From assembly GCF_001006045.1 (NCBI RefSeq), contig NZ_CP011267.1, positions 1,612,001-1,676,000 on the forward strand: a stretch of DNA of 64,000 nucleotides. The letters run 5' to 3'. Position 1 is the first letter of the stretch; every line of letters begins with the position of its first letter. The notes beneath the pieces were generated by a model, which saw nothing but the letters and a program-made list of their open reading frames with translations, was not told the DNA's origin and did no database searches. Origin of the DNA: Geoglobus ahangari (GTDB lineage: Archaea > Halobacteriota > Archaeoglobi > Archaeoglobales > Archaeoglobaceae). Positions 26,121 through 33,975 of the stretch are shown one piece after another. Position numbers and translations under genes: made by a program.

Positions 26121-27019
26121 AATATCCGTGAGATCTTCAGAAAAGTCTCGTAAAGCCCGTCTGCAATGCCTATTATTTTTTCGTAGTCCTTTACACTTCT
26201 GAACCTCTCCGGTATGCCCTCAATGCCGACCTCCGTTCCCTTAAGAGCTCCTGCGATTGCCGCGATTGTGTCCGTGTCGCCTCCAGCGCTTGCAGCCTTC
26301 ACTACAGCCTGCTCAAACGTTTTGGACGAGAAGTAGCAGTAAAAAGCGAGCGGAACCGAGTCGAAGGCCATTATCGAGTTTCCTATCTCCTTTACAGCTC
26401 TTTCAAGGCTTGATGTTCGAATCTGGTAAGCGTACTCTATCTTCTCAGCCACAAGGGAGTCGTACTTCTCAGCCCTCTTCACAACCTCCTCCACGCCTCT
26501 CTCGTCTTCGTTCAGGATCGTCGCGACGCCAACCGCAACTGCAACGCTCGCAGCAATCGCCCCCGACCCCCTGTGCGTGATGGACGAGGCTATGACTGCG
26601 TAGTCCTCCACGAGGTTGTAGTTGTGGTGGTAGACCAGTCCAATCGGAGGTGAGCGCATCGCTGAGCCGTTGGTGTCGGACTCGAGACCGCTCTCCCTCC
26701 ACGAAACCCCCCTTCTGAGGTTGGCTATGGCCTTCGATGATGTGGGGCCGTACCTGTGGGAGAGCTCGATCCGCTTCAGTCTGTTTGCAAAGTCTTCGGG
26801 AGAGAAGTATGTCGTGCTGATTATCGACTCGGCCAGAATTAGCGCCTGCTCGGTGTCGTCTGTCCACTCTCCCTCCCTCAGCCCATCCTCGGAGGCCATG
26901 AACCTGTCGACGAGCCCGAATCTCCTTCTTATCTCGTCGAAGTCCATCCCCTCCACAGGCATGCCGAGAGCGTCACCGGCAGCAAGCCCGAGCATACAAC
27001 CCCTGAAGTTAGACCTCAC
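26117..27019 (-). CDS. ADP-ribosylglycohydrolase family protein
   Basis: A 300-residue ARH-type enzyme that removes ADP-ribose from proteins or small molecules. The two-Mg2+ site is visible: GDALGMPVEG near 13, WTDDTEQALILAE near 43 and GGDTDTIAAIAGAL near 240. GTG 27019 is chosen because GTAATACAAC about 26 bases upstream fits a leaderless promoter. A longer frame would run through the antisense of tRNA-Met. The gene ends four bases inside the thioredoxin reductase gene. The target may be DraG-like or nucleic-acid-linked and is unknown. Confidence 0.9.
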   Translation of the reverse strand: MRSNFRGCMLGLAAGDALGMPVEGMDFDEIRRRFGLVDRFMASEDGLREGEWTDDTEQALILAESIISTTYFSPEDFANRLKRIELSHRYGPTSSKAIANLRRGVSWRESGLESDTNGSAMRSPPIGLVYHHNYNLVEDYAVIASSITHRGSGAIAASVAVAVGVATILNEDERGVEEVVKRAEKYDSLVAEKIEYAYQIRTSSLERAVKEIGNSIMAFDSVPLAFYCYFSSKTFEQAVVKAASAGGDTDTIAAIAGALKGTEVGIEGIPERFRSVKDYEKIIGIADGLYETFLKISRIF

Positions 27020-27110
27020 GAAGCGAGAATTCTGCCGAGGTTGTATTACTACTTTGCGATCTCGCTTTAGCACAAAAATTAAATACAGCGGGCTGCCAAG
27101 AGCATATTGG

Positions 27111-27185
27111 AGCGGGGTGGGGTAGCCAGGTAATCCCGGCGGGCTCATAACCCGCAGATCCGTGGTTCAAATCCACGCCCCGCTA
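27111..27185 (+). tRNA. initiator tRNA-Met (CAT)
   Basis: Acceptor AGCGGGG pairs with CCCCGCT. A1-U72, rather than G-C, and three stacked G-C pairs in the anticodon stem (GCGGG/CCCGC around CTCATAA) are hallmarks of archaeal initiator tRNA. The anticodon is CAT and the T arm is CGTGG-TTCAAAT-CCACG. The discriminator is A, CCA is not encoded and no intron is seen. A TATA-like ATTAAATAC lies about 30 bases upstream. Confidence 0.94.
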
Positions 27186-27345
27186 TAATCCCTTCAATCA
27201 CCCCACCTCGTGAAGGCTCAGAAATCCTGGTATCAAGCGCCTGAGATTTTTGAGTCTCACCCACCACACGATTCTTTTACCTCCTTGGCCAGCTTCTGTG
27301 TCCTCATTTACCAAAACTTTAAATAGGAAATACCGTCTTCTTGTT

Positions 27346-28177
27346 ATGATGAGAATTAAAACCGGAATCATAGGCTTCGACACGATCATCGGTGGGGGTT
27401 ACAGACCAAACACCGTCAATGTGGTTGTTGGCGCCTCCGGTACGGGTAAGACCATTTTTTCACTGCAGTTTCTGCTAAAGGGAATCGAACTCGGTGAAAA
27501 AGGAATATATGTGTCCTTTGACATGGATGCCAAGGCTATAAGGATTCTTGCTGAATCTCTCGGGTGGTACGAGCTTGTGAAGGCCATAGAAAACGGAGAG
27601 CTGCTTGTAACCCGAAGTCACGCGGACTCAATCTCATACCTGAACGAGGGACGTTATAGGTTACATTGAGAACAACTCCGACGAACAGGCGAGAATAGTC
27701 ATCGACTCTTTCACACCCCTCATATCCTCCCTTGACTTCAGCGTTAGGAAGGACATAAACTGGTTCTTTGACCAGCTGAGGGCGAGCGGAACGTCAATCG
27801 TTACAGTGGAGGAGCCCTTCACGGCGACGCTCAGCAGGGCTGATGTGGCACTACCGGTCTTCCTTTCCGACTCTGCAGTGTACATGAAGAACATAGGCTA
27901 TGGTGAGGCGTTCAGCAGGACGATACAGGTCATAAAGCACAGGGCTTCATGGCATGCGGAGGGTGTGTACCCCTACAGGATATTCCCCGGTCTCGGGATT
28001 GTCGTGGAGAGCGACGTGGAGGAGAGGAAGACTGACGGAGACCTCGAACAGCTTGTGAAGAAGATGAAGGACGAGTCGCTCAGAAAGAGGCTCAGCTTCC
28101 TTATCGAGAGGAAGGTGCCGGTTTCGAGATCTCTAATCGAACGGGTGCTTGGGATCTATGAATCGGAAAATAGGTGA
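27346..28177 (+). pseudogene. KaiC-like RecA-family ATPase, frameshifted
   Basis: The reading frame begins at ATG 27346 (or 27349), just after TATA-like CTTTAAATAG. It shows Walker A GASGTGKTIFS near 31 and then stops at 27669. A second frame continues from about 27,644 (VIGYIENNS, Walker B VIDSFTPL, then RTIQVIKHR) to the TAG at 28175-28177. Removing one G from GAGGG at 27,646-27,650 would join them into about 276 residues. It may be a true inactivation, a sequencing error or a programmed shift. KaiC-like proteins are ATP-driven signalling switches. The next gene overlaps it by 20 bases. Confidence 0.7.
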
Positions 28178-28514
28178 CATAGTAAGGACTCTGGCCTCAG
28201 ACCCGTCTGTGAGGGGCGTCATACTCTACAGAGTGGATGGAACCCCAATTTACGCGAACATCCGCGATGAGCGTACTGTCCTGTCCCACCTGTACTTTCT
28301 GGAGAGTCAGATTAGAACCCTCCTCGAGTACATTTTCAACCAGAACCTTGAGGAGATTTCCATAAAGGTTGGGAACCTGAAGTTCCTTCTTTTACCGGTA
28401 ACCCGGACCCTTGTTTTGAGCATACTGTTTGTTCCCGTTTCTGAATACAGGATCGAGGTTGAATCCAAAAGAATAATAAACTCGCTGAGACCATTACTAA
28501 TAGATGGAATATAG
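28158..28514 (+). CDS. Roadblock/LC7-like protein
   Basis: A 118-residue Roadblock/longin-like domain (GVILYRVDGTPIYANI near 15, LLLPVTRTLVLSILF near 75, ending in an amphipathic helix). These proteins sit with small GTPases or KaiC-like ATPases in archaeal signalling. ATG 28158 starts inside the KaiC-like gene, whose end it overlaps by 20 bases. TTG 28149 is a less likely alternative. The following gene overlaps by 11 bases, so the three seem cotranscribed. Confidence 0.72.
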   Translation: MNRKIGDIVRTLASDPSVRGVILYRVDGTPIYANIRDERTVLSHLYFLESQIRTLLEYIFNQNLEEISIKVGNLKFLLLPVTRTLVLSILFVPVSEYRIEVESKRIINSLRPLLIDGI

Positions 28515-29841
28515 GATAATCTCCATCCCGAGCACAAACCCAAACGAAGCGATTCAAACGCTCAATGAAGAACTCTCAAATTTAAAATTCTCACCTAATA
28601 TTGGTTTTATTATTTTTACTCCACAATATTTCGGTAAACATCAATCTGTCATGCGTTTTCTGAAAAAAAGACTTAAATTTGAAACAATTGCCTTTTTTGC
28701 AGACGCTTTTGGGACAAGAGATGGGATATTCACCAACGGAATGCTCCTGCTCCTGCTCAGAGCAAACTTTAAAATTTTCAAGACCGGGAAGGGCAACCTC
28801 TACAGGCAGCTCTCACAAATAGCGGAAAACCTCAAGGAGTTTGACGCTGCACTGGCGATATATCCTGCAGTGTACTTCCCCTCGCGGCTGAAATTTTTGA
28901 CCATCTTCTTTAGAGATCGGTTTTACTGGAAAAGGTTCAGCAGCTGCAGTGATGAGGCATGTAAAAAATCGATTCTCTCGAAGTATTCCGATTGGATCAA
29001 ACGGGAAAGGATAATGATCCCGGTAAATACTGTTTTAAGGGTTCTCGGGAAAGCAGGCATCCCTATCGGCTCGATAAATCTGGTTCCGCTGGAAGCGAAG
29101 CCCGGTATGCCTGCAATTTATCACAACTTTAAGCCAATTGCACAGAACATTCTGGTGGTTGCTTTTAAGGAAGTCGACTTTGATTTCAAGGATGTGTTCC
29201 CTGAGAGGGGAAACAGCTTTGAGGAAACGAAAAAAATACTCTCCAGCTACTTCGCCCTGAAAGAAGAAGTTACGGTTTTGAAAGAGGGAAATGTTGTGGC
29301 TGAGGTCAACGGGATGCCAATACGAGAATACATTAAACTTAGGTTCAATGAGTGGATTGAAGAAAGTGAGTTTCTGGAAAAACTTGAAAGAGGGGAAATT
29401 TCGGCTATCACACCATTTGGCTTGGCTCTGATAAGTAAAAAAACCTATGGTGTTTCTGTGATTGGGCTAGCACCATTTCCTCTTAACTTTTATCCATTTT
29501 ATTTGGAGCTAAACGATTTCTATGATGAGGGGTTGGTGCTTGGCGAAATATTTTCTGAAAAGCCGGAAGATTTTATAAAATTTGAAAAGAGTCCACCAGA
29601 TGATAGCCATAGATTTTTACTATTTGTTGTTGACTCTACAACCCTTTTGGCGTATCGCGGATTAGTTTACGGTTTGTATGAATATGCAATAAACAATCTT
29701 CGTTCAGATTGGGTAATGTTTTTCACAACACTACCATCATCTTTCCATAACACGAATAAGAGATACATCTCCGAAATTGATCAGAACCTGCATTTCTTTG
29801 GCTCTGGAACTTCGCTATTTTTAGGTTTTTGCAATCTGTAG
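28504..29841 (+). CDS. unknown 445-residue protein, faintly FIST-like
   Basis: I do not recognise this protein securely. The early part (SPNIGFIIFTPQYFG near 31, then ETIAFFADAFG near 60) resembles a FIST_N sensor by pattern only. The rest is mixed alpha/beta, rich in Phe and Lys, with no membrane helix or cysteine cluster. The gene is visibly more AT-rich than those around it and may be acquired. It starts 11 bases before the end of the Roadblock gene and ends inside the convergent UbiA gene by 21 bases. The partners suggest a regulatory system, but no activity can be assigned. Confidence 0.6.
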   Translation: MEYRIISIPSTNPNEAIQTLNEELSNLKFSPNIGFIIFTPQYFGKHQSVMRFLKKRLKFETIAFFADAFGTRDGIFTNGMLLLLLRANFKIFKTGKGNLYRQLSQIAENLKEFDAALAIYPAVYFPSRLKFLTIFFRDRFYWKRFSSCSDEACKKSILSKYSDWIKRERIMIPVNTVLRVLGKAGIPIGSINLVPLEAKPGMPAIYHNFKPIAQNILVVAFKEVDFDFKDVFPERGNSFEETKKILSSYFALKEEVTVLKEGNVVAEVNGMPIREYIKLRFNEWIEESEFLEKLERGEISAITPFGLALISKKTYGVSVIGLAPFPLNFYPFYLELNDFYDEGLVLGEIFSEKPEDFIKFEKSPPDDSHRFLLFVVDSTTLLAYRGLVYGLYEYAINNLRSDWVMFFTTLPSSFHNTNKRYISEIDQNLHFFGSGTSLFLGFCNL

Positions 29842-30675
29842 TGCCGAAATTGCCAAAAAAAGTATCACTGATGATAGTGAGGAATAGAAGATAACGAGGT
29901 AGTATTTTACCGTCTTTCTTGAAATCTCCCATCTGTTGTGTACGAATCCAGCAATACCGGTTATGGCTCCAATAACAGGGATGGCTGAATAAACGTGCGA
30001 TGTTCCACGATAGAAAACGATTATTGTGAGGTAATATATCAGAATTAGTGAAGAAAACACTTTTATCAATGTTTCTGGAGTGAAGGCCACTCCTAAGGTG
30101 TATAAGCCAGCCTTTTTGTCGGCGGTAATGTCCTTTAGGTCTTTTATGAATACTGTGGAGAGCATTAACGGAAGGAAGAGTAATGCCAGAAAAACTCCGA
30201 TTTTGTCAAGAGAGGCGATGGAAGTGTACAGTAACAGAATATATGACGGAACTGCGACAACATACACCCCCACCTCTCCAAGATAATGTCTCTTGAGCCT
30301 GATTTTTGTTATCATGTTATCTGAATACAAAAACGTCGCAGTGAACACTGCGAGATAAAACAGAAAACACGTCACTCCTCCAAACAGATATGAAAGAATT
30401 GCCGAACTCAAATACAGTCCAAAAGTTATCACAAGTGCAACAGCCCTTACATCTTTTTCTGAAAATGGGTTATCCTTTCCAGCCTTGCGATCATCATCCG
30501 CGTCATTAATGTGGTTCCACAGATTTATAGCCGGATAATACACTAGTGTCAGAAGCAGTGGTTTCCAAATATCAGAAATGTTCCCCCCCGAAAATCCCAC
30601 AATCAATGGAATTAAGGGAAAGGGGAATATTATATTTGGTGGCGAAATCAAGTATTTAATATATTTCGTTCCCAT
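29821..30675 (-). CDS. UbiA-family prenyltransferase
   Basis: A 284-residue integral membrane enzyme that would join a prenyl chain to an acceptor. It has about eight to nine membrane helices and both Asp-rich sites: NHINDADDDRKAGKDNPF near 54-71 and KDLKDITADKKAG near 175. Possible acceptors in archaea include lipid quinones, glycerol lipids and aromatic rings, and none can be chosen here. The gene is AT-rich. A 25-residue reading frame with a strong ribosome site precedes it by six bases, so the two are probably expressed together. Confidence 0.88.
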   Translation of the reverse strand: MGTKYIKYLISPPNIIFPFPLIPLIVGFSGGNISDIWKPLLLTLVYYPAINLWNHINDADDDRKAGKDNPFSEKDVRAVALVITFGLYLSSAILSYLFGGVTCFLFYLAVFTATFLYSDNMITKIRLKRHYLGEVGVYVVAVPSYILLLYTSIASLDKIGVFLALLFLPLMLSTVFIKDLKDITADKKAGLYTLGVAFTPETLIKVFSSLILIYYLTIIVFYRGTSHVYSAIPVIGAITGIAGFVHNRWEISRKTVKYYLVIFYSSLSSVILFLAISALQIAKT

Positions 30676-30681
30676 TTAAGG

Positions 30682-30759
30682 TTACGCACCAAAGTACAGC
30701 TTTATTCCCTTGAACGTCTCCTCAACTTCCTTCTCCTTTCTCTCGACCTTCTTCTCCAT
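30682..30759 (-). CDS. 25-residue peptide in front of the UbiA gene
   Basis: The frame from ATG 30759 to TAA 30682 encodes MEKKVERKEKEVEETFKGIK followed by LYFGA. GGAGGTGAT (30,765-30,773) gives it a strong ribosome site. A TATA-like ATATAT near 30,800 and the palindrome AATAAT-AGTGAT-ATTATT near 30,776-30,793 lie upstream. The N-terminus is a charged helix and the C-terminus carries GIKLYFGA. It could be a leader peptide, a modified-peptide precursor or a small partner of the prenyltransferase. No family is recognised. Confidence 0.6.
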   Translation of the reverse strand: MEKKVERKEKEVEETFKGIKLYFGA

Positions 30760-30775
30760 TTTTAATCACCTCCGG

Positions 30776-30793
30776 AATAATAGTGATATTATT
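30776..30793 (-). promoter_or_regulatory. palindrome in the promoter of the 25-residue peptide gene
   Basis: AATAAT-AGTGAT-ATTATT has six-base arms around AGTGAT. It lies at the predicted start of transcription. Its TAATAGTGATA core is shared with the acetyl-CoA synthetase promoter. Confidence 0.45.
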
Positions 30794-30856
30794 GATTACA
30801 TATATCTTTTCGATGTTGTTATTCCCCTCATTATGATGCCTTTTCCGGAAAACCAA

Positions 30857-30864
30857 TTTATAAT
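30857..30864 (+). promoter_or_regulatory. TATA box of the DUF502 gene
   Basis: TTTATAAT is centred 26 bases before ATG 30886, so the message is likely leaderless. Confidence 0.5.
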
Positions 30865-30885
30865 TGGAAGCTGAAAAAGAAACAC

Positions 30886-31464
30886 ATGCTCGAGAGGTTG
30901 AGGAACACGTTCATAACCGGTCTGCTCATTTTCCTGCCTCTTGCCACTACCGTGTTCATAATATACTGGGCAGTTATGGCCGTGGAAAATCTGATGAGCC
31001 CTGCGATCAGGGCGAGCCCCTACTACTTCCCCGGCATGAGCGTTCTCCTCCTCGTTCTTGTAATCCTCGCCCTCGGAGCTTTTGGAACACATGCCATAGG
31101 TCAGAAGGCGATTCTGAAGGTGGAACAATGGCTGAAGAGAGTGCCCATAGTCAGGACAGTTTATGTTGGCGTGAAGGAGGCGCTGAAGGCTGTGGTAGAG
31201 TCGGATGTGGAGCGGCTCAAGGGTGTTGTCCTCGTGGAGTACCCGAGGAAGGGTGTGTACGCGATCGGGTTCACATCGGGGTCGAGAATAGAGGTGGCCG
31301 AGAAAAGCACAGGCAAGAGGCTTGTGAACGTGTTCATCCCCACCTCGCCCAACCCGACATCCGGCCTTGTTGTTCTCGTTCCAGAGGATGAGCTGATTTA
31401 TCTGGACATAAGCGTGGAGGAGGCGATGAAGATAGTGATATCCGGCGGGTTTAGCGGAACATGA
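30886..31464 (+). CDS. DUF502 membrane protein
   Basis: A 192-residue protein with two N-terminal membrane helices (about 8-30 and 50-72) and a cytoplasmic beta-rich part. It shows the family pattern TGLLIFLPLATTVFI, WLKRVPIVRTVYVGVKE near 82 and VFIPTSPNPTSG near 150. DUF502 proteins have no settled role and are found across archaea and bacteria. The 3' end overlaps the convergent reductase-like gene by 14 bases. Confidence 0.85.
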   Translation: MLERLRNTFITGLLIFLPLATTVFIIYWAVMAVENLMSPAIRASPYYFPGMSVLLLVLVILALGAFGTHAIGQKAILKVEQWLKRVPIVRTVYVGVKEALKAVVESDVERLKGVVLVEYPRKGVYAIGFTSGSRIEVAEKSTGKRLVNVFIPTSPNPTSGLVVLVPEDELIYLDISVEEAMKIVISGGFSGT

Positions 31465-32572
31465 AGCTCAGCCTGTATCTTATGTAGTTCAGGTATAGCC
31501 TAAGCGGAAAGTCCCACAGCTTCGGGGGGTTTTTCGCGAATACCTGAAACTTTTCGTCAAATGCCCACATGTGGTCGAGAATGGACTCCGGCTTAATTCC
31601 TGCCCTGATCTGGACTTTTGTTACCTTTATCTGCTCGTCTACTGGCAGATCCCATATTGCATACCCTCTTGCGATGTTGTCCGCTGCCCTCTTTAACGCT
31701 TCTCTCCACAGCCTCTGGTATTTTTCGAGCGATGTTTTCTCCCCCCTCAGGTAACCTGCCACATGCTCTGCAAGGATCGGAGCAAATCGATGAATGTAAT
31801 GGATTCCCATGATGTATGTGGGATGAACGAGTCCGCACGAGTCTCCGAACAGTACTACGCTCCCCCTAACAACCTGTTTTACAAAACCAAATGCGTACTC
31901 GCTTCTTTTAATTGTCGTATCTTTGTGCATCCTGAAGCCCATCGTCTCGGCAACCTGTCTCAGCTCAGGAAATTCTGCCTCACCTTTTCTGCTCCCTTGG
32001 GCGAATCCGAATTCAGACTTCGTATTGTCAACGGGGTAAATCCACCCGCCGAGATTCGCGTGACCGACAATGAGGTACAGGCTGTTGCTCCTGATGCCTG
32101 AGCCCCCGTTTTTGATCTCTGCAAATGACAGGGACACCCTGAACGGTGGTGATGGCAGGCCGAACCTTGCTCTCAGTTTCTGGCCGTAAACACCTGTGCA
32201 GTCCACGACGACCTTTGCCCTTATAACCTCTCCGTCGCTCAGCCTGACGTATCCGTCGCCATACTCCTCAACCCGGGCGCTGTGGACATCATGCGAGACC
32301 GCCCTCTCACACAGCTTCTTGTAATCTACCAGACCGAGTACCGGCTCATCGAATTCGTAGGTGTAGGACTCTCCGTCAACTGTCATTATCGTGTACTCGT
32401 CGTACTCGTTCAGCACAACCTCGTCATCGAGGATCTTCAGAAAAGACGATATGCTCGTGCTCTTTTCACCAACACCCCGTTCGTCAATAACCAGCACGTC
32501 TTTCAGCTTTTCCAGCTGCCCTGAGAGACTTGATCCAGCGTAACCGGCGCCAACAATAACAACATCGTACAC
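31451..32572 (-). CDS. FAD-dependent geranylgeranyl-reductase-like protein
   Basis: A 373-residue flavoprotein of the geranylgeranyl reductase / PHBH group. Motifs are VVIVGAGYAGSSLSGQL at the N-terminus, DCTGVYGQKLR near 125 and VVLFGDSCGLVHP near 235. In archaea such enzymes saturate isoprenoid chains or act as lipid-ring oxidoreductases. The missing FAD-ligating second motifs of classical GGR make the substrate uncertain. It is convergent with DUF502 and lies downstream of the TFS gene by 33 bases. Confidence 0.82.
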   Translation of the reverse strand: MYDVVIVGAGYAGSSLSGQLEKLKDVLVIDERGVGEKSTSISSFLKILDDEVVLNEYDEYTIMTVDGESYTYEFDEPVLGLVDYKKLCERAVSHDVHSARVEEYGDGYVRLSDGEVIRAKVVVDCTGVYGQKLRARFGLPSPPFRVSLSFAEIKNGGSGIRSNSLYLIVGHANLGGWIYPVDNTKSEFGFAQGSRKGEAEFPELRQVAETMGFRMHKDTTIKRSEYAFGFVKQVVRGSVVLFGDSCGLVHPTYIMGIHYIHRFAPILAEHVAGYLRGEKTSLEKYQRLWREALKRAADNIARGYAIWDLPVDEQIKVTKVQIRAGIKPESILDHMWAFDEKFQVFAKNPPKLWDFPLRLYLNYIRYRLSFMFR

Positions 32573-32605
32573 GCGTTTCTGTAATCCTGAGAATAATATA
32601 TTAAT

Positions 32606-32917
32606 TTAATCGTACTCTCTCCAAGTCTTCCCGCACTTGGTGCACCTGAAGAACCTCACCTCGCTCTCGTCTGCGGCCCTCAGCTGCCTGAGCCACCAGT
32701 AAGCCTCTCTGTGGCCGCATGCCGGGCATATTGCGTTCGTGGTTGGCAGGGTCTTGACATTCTCACCCTCAATCACCGGTATCTCTTCCTCGTTTCTTTT
32801 GGCGACGGTGACGAGGGTTGGCGCGTCTCCAGCATCCTTCTCGTATCCGCACTTCCTGCAGACCGCCTTGTCTCCCTGATATATCATTATGCTCTTACAC
32901 TTTGGACAGAACTCCAT
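32606..32917 (-). CDS. transcription factor S (TFS)
   Basis: A 103-residue RNA polymerase cleavage-stimulating factor. The N-terminal ribbon is CPKC...CRKCGY and the C-terminal TFIIS-like ribbon is CPAC...CTKCGKTW. The catalytic acidic tip, RAADESEVRFFRC, reaches the polymerase active site. TFS rescues backtracked polymerase. It overlaps the end of the Nudix gene by 23 bases, with the PHP gene before it, so the three probably form a transcript. Two-ribbon architecture is standard for the family. Confidence 0.95.
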   Translation of the reverse strand: MEFCPKCKSIMIYQGDKAVCRKCGYEKDAGDAPTLVTVAKRNEEEIPVIEGENVKTLPTTNAICPACGHREAYWWLRQLRAADESEVRFFRCTKCGKTWREYD

Positions 32918-33308
32918 TCAGCACCACCTCAGCGTCCCTGATCATCTTCTCATGATCGAATGCAAGTTCTGGAAGCTCTCCCAGCTTAAATACCTTTACC
33001 TCCGCTGCATCGCTATCTGCTTTGAGCTCACCACCGGTAACCTCAACGAGGAAGCACACGCTTACAAAGTGCCCCCTCGGATCTCTTTCAGGGTCTGAGT
33101 AGACTCCAACCAGCTTCCTCACCCTGCATTCGAGCCCCGTCTCTTCCCTCACCTCTCTCACGACCGCATCCTCGACCCTCTCCCCGTACTCCACTATCCC
33201 GCCTGGGAGGGCGTAGTATCCCCTGTAGGGGTCGTTTCTCCTCTTTATCAGAACTATCCCGCCCTTGTAAGGCACTATGGCGTCAACGGTGAGCGTTATA
33301 CATTTCAT
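32895..33308 (-). CDS. Nudix hydrolase (ADP-ribose pyrophosphatase type)
   Basis: A 137-residue Nudix enzyme. The Nudix box GGIVEYGERVEDAVVREVRE followed by ETGLE lies at about residues 36-60. Small archaeal Nudix proteins like this most often cleave ADP-ribose or mutagenic nucleotides, and this one could be either. The ATG at 33308 lies inside the PHP gene by 26 bases. The 3' end overlaps TFS by 23 bases. The overlaps suggest coupled translation. Confidence 0.92.
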   Translation of the reverse strand: MKCITLTVDAIVPYKGGIVLIKRRNDPYRGYYALPGGIVEYGERVEDAVVREVREETGLECRVRKLVGVYSDPERDPRGHFVSVCFLVEVTGGELKADSDAAEVKVFKLGELPELAFDHEKMIRDAEVVLNGVLSKV

Positions 33309-33936
33309 GGATTATGTTTCTACCCCTGTCGAGATAAAGCTTTGCCATCTTTTTTGAATATGATATCTCACCAACTCTGGCGAGGGTGTGGGCGTCGCTG
33401 CCGAAGGAGTACAGGATCCTCCTGCCCCTGCACAGCTCGAGCGTGCTTTCCGGAGGAGCCATGTGGTTGGAGTTGATCTCCAGCGCTTTTCCGCTCTCCT
33501 CAAGAAGGTCGAGGATCTCCATGTCCTCTTCCTCGCTCCTGCCGTCGAGGGAGAACATGCCCGCATGCAGGTGGCCGAGAACGTGGAAGTCCTGCTCCAG
33601 AATGCACCTCTTTATTCTCCTGTATAGCTCGTCTCTCCTGACGGGGGTGTGAAGGGAGGCAATTATGAGGTCAAAGTCATGCTTTGGCAGGATTATCTTT
33701 CCGTCCTCCAGTATCCCGCACTCAACACCGTCGAGGATCCTGATCCCGTACTTCTGCTCCGCCTGTTCTATCTCCACTCTCCTTCTCCTCGCCTTGCTCT
33801 CGTTCAGGCCTCTCGGGTGCTCGGCGGAGTGATCGACCACGGCGATTATCCTCATTCCCCTCTCCCTTGCCTTCCTCGCAATCTCGTCAATTGTCGCGGT
33901 TCCATCCGAGTACACGCTGTGTATGTGTAGGTCCAC
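33283..33936 (-). CDS. PHP-domain metal-dependent phosphoesterase
   Basis: A 217-residue PHP protein with metal ligands in DLHIHSVYSDG at the N-terminus, VDHSAEHP near 32, GVECGI near 70, ASLHTP near 90, LGHLHAG near 120 and SDAH near 185. PHP enzymes hydrolyse phosphate esters in nucleotides, histidinol phosphate or DNA, and this substrate is unknown. The GTG at 33936 makes the first His motif the start of the protein. GTTTAT about 27 bases upstream marks a leaderless promoter. It is first in a PHP-Nudix-TFS group. Confidence 0.87.
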   Translation of the reverse strand: MDLHIHSVYSDGTATIDEIARKARERGMRIIAVVDHSAEHPRGLNESKARRRRVEIEQAEQKYGIRILDGVECGILEDGKIILPKHDFDLIIASLHTPVRRDELYRRIKRCILEQDFHVLGHLHAGMFSLDGRSEEEDMEILDLLEESGKALEINSNHMAPPESTLELCRGRRILYSFGSDAHTLARVGEISYSKKMAKLYLDRGRNIIHEMYNAHR

Positions 33937-33975
33937 ATCCGAATATCTTAAATTCAGTTGATAAACTTTCGTGGT
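33937..33975. promoter_or_regulatory. overlapping divergent promoters
   Basis: Only 39 bases separate the GTG of the PHP gene (33936, minus) and the ATG of archaeosortase (33976, plus). The TATA for archaeosortase is near 33,947-33,954 and the TATA for PHP is near 33,961-33,966. Each would place its start at the start codon, so the two promoter footprints overlap. Confidence 0.55.

Noticed and set aside
27019-27148. N-terminal extension of the ADP-ribosylglycohydrolase
   Set aside because: It would be encoded by the antisense of initiator tRNA. A promoter sits just before GTG 27019 instead.
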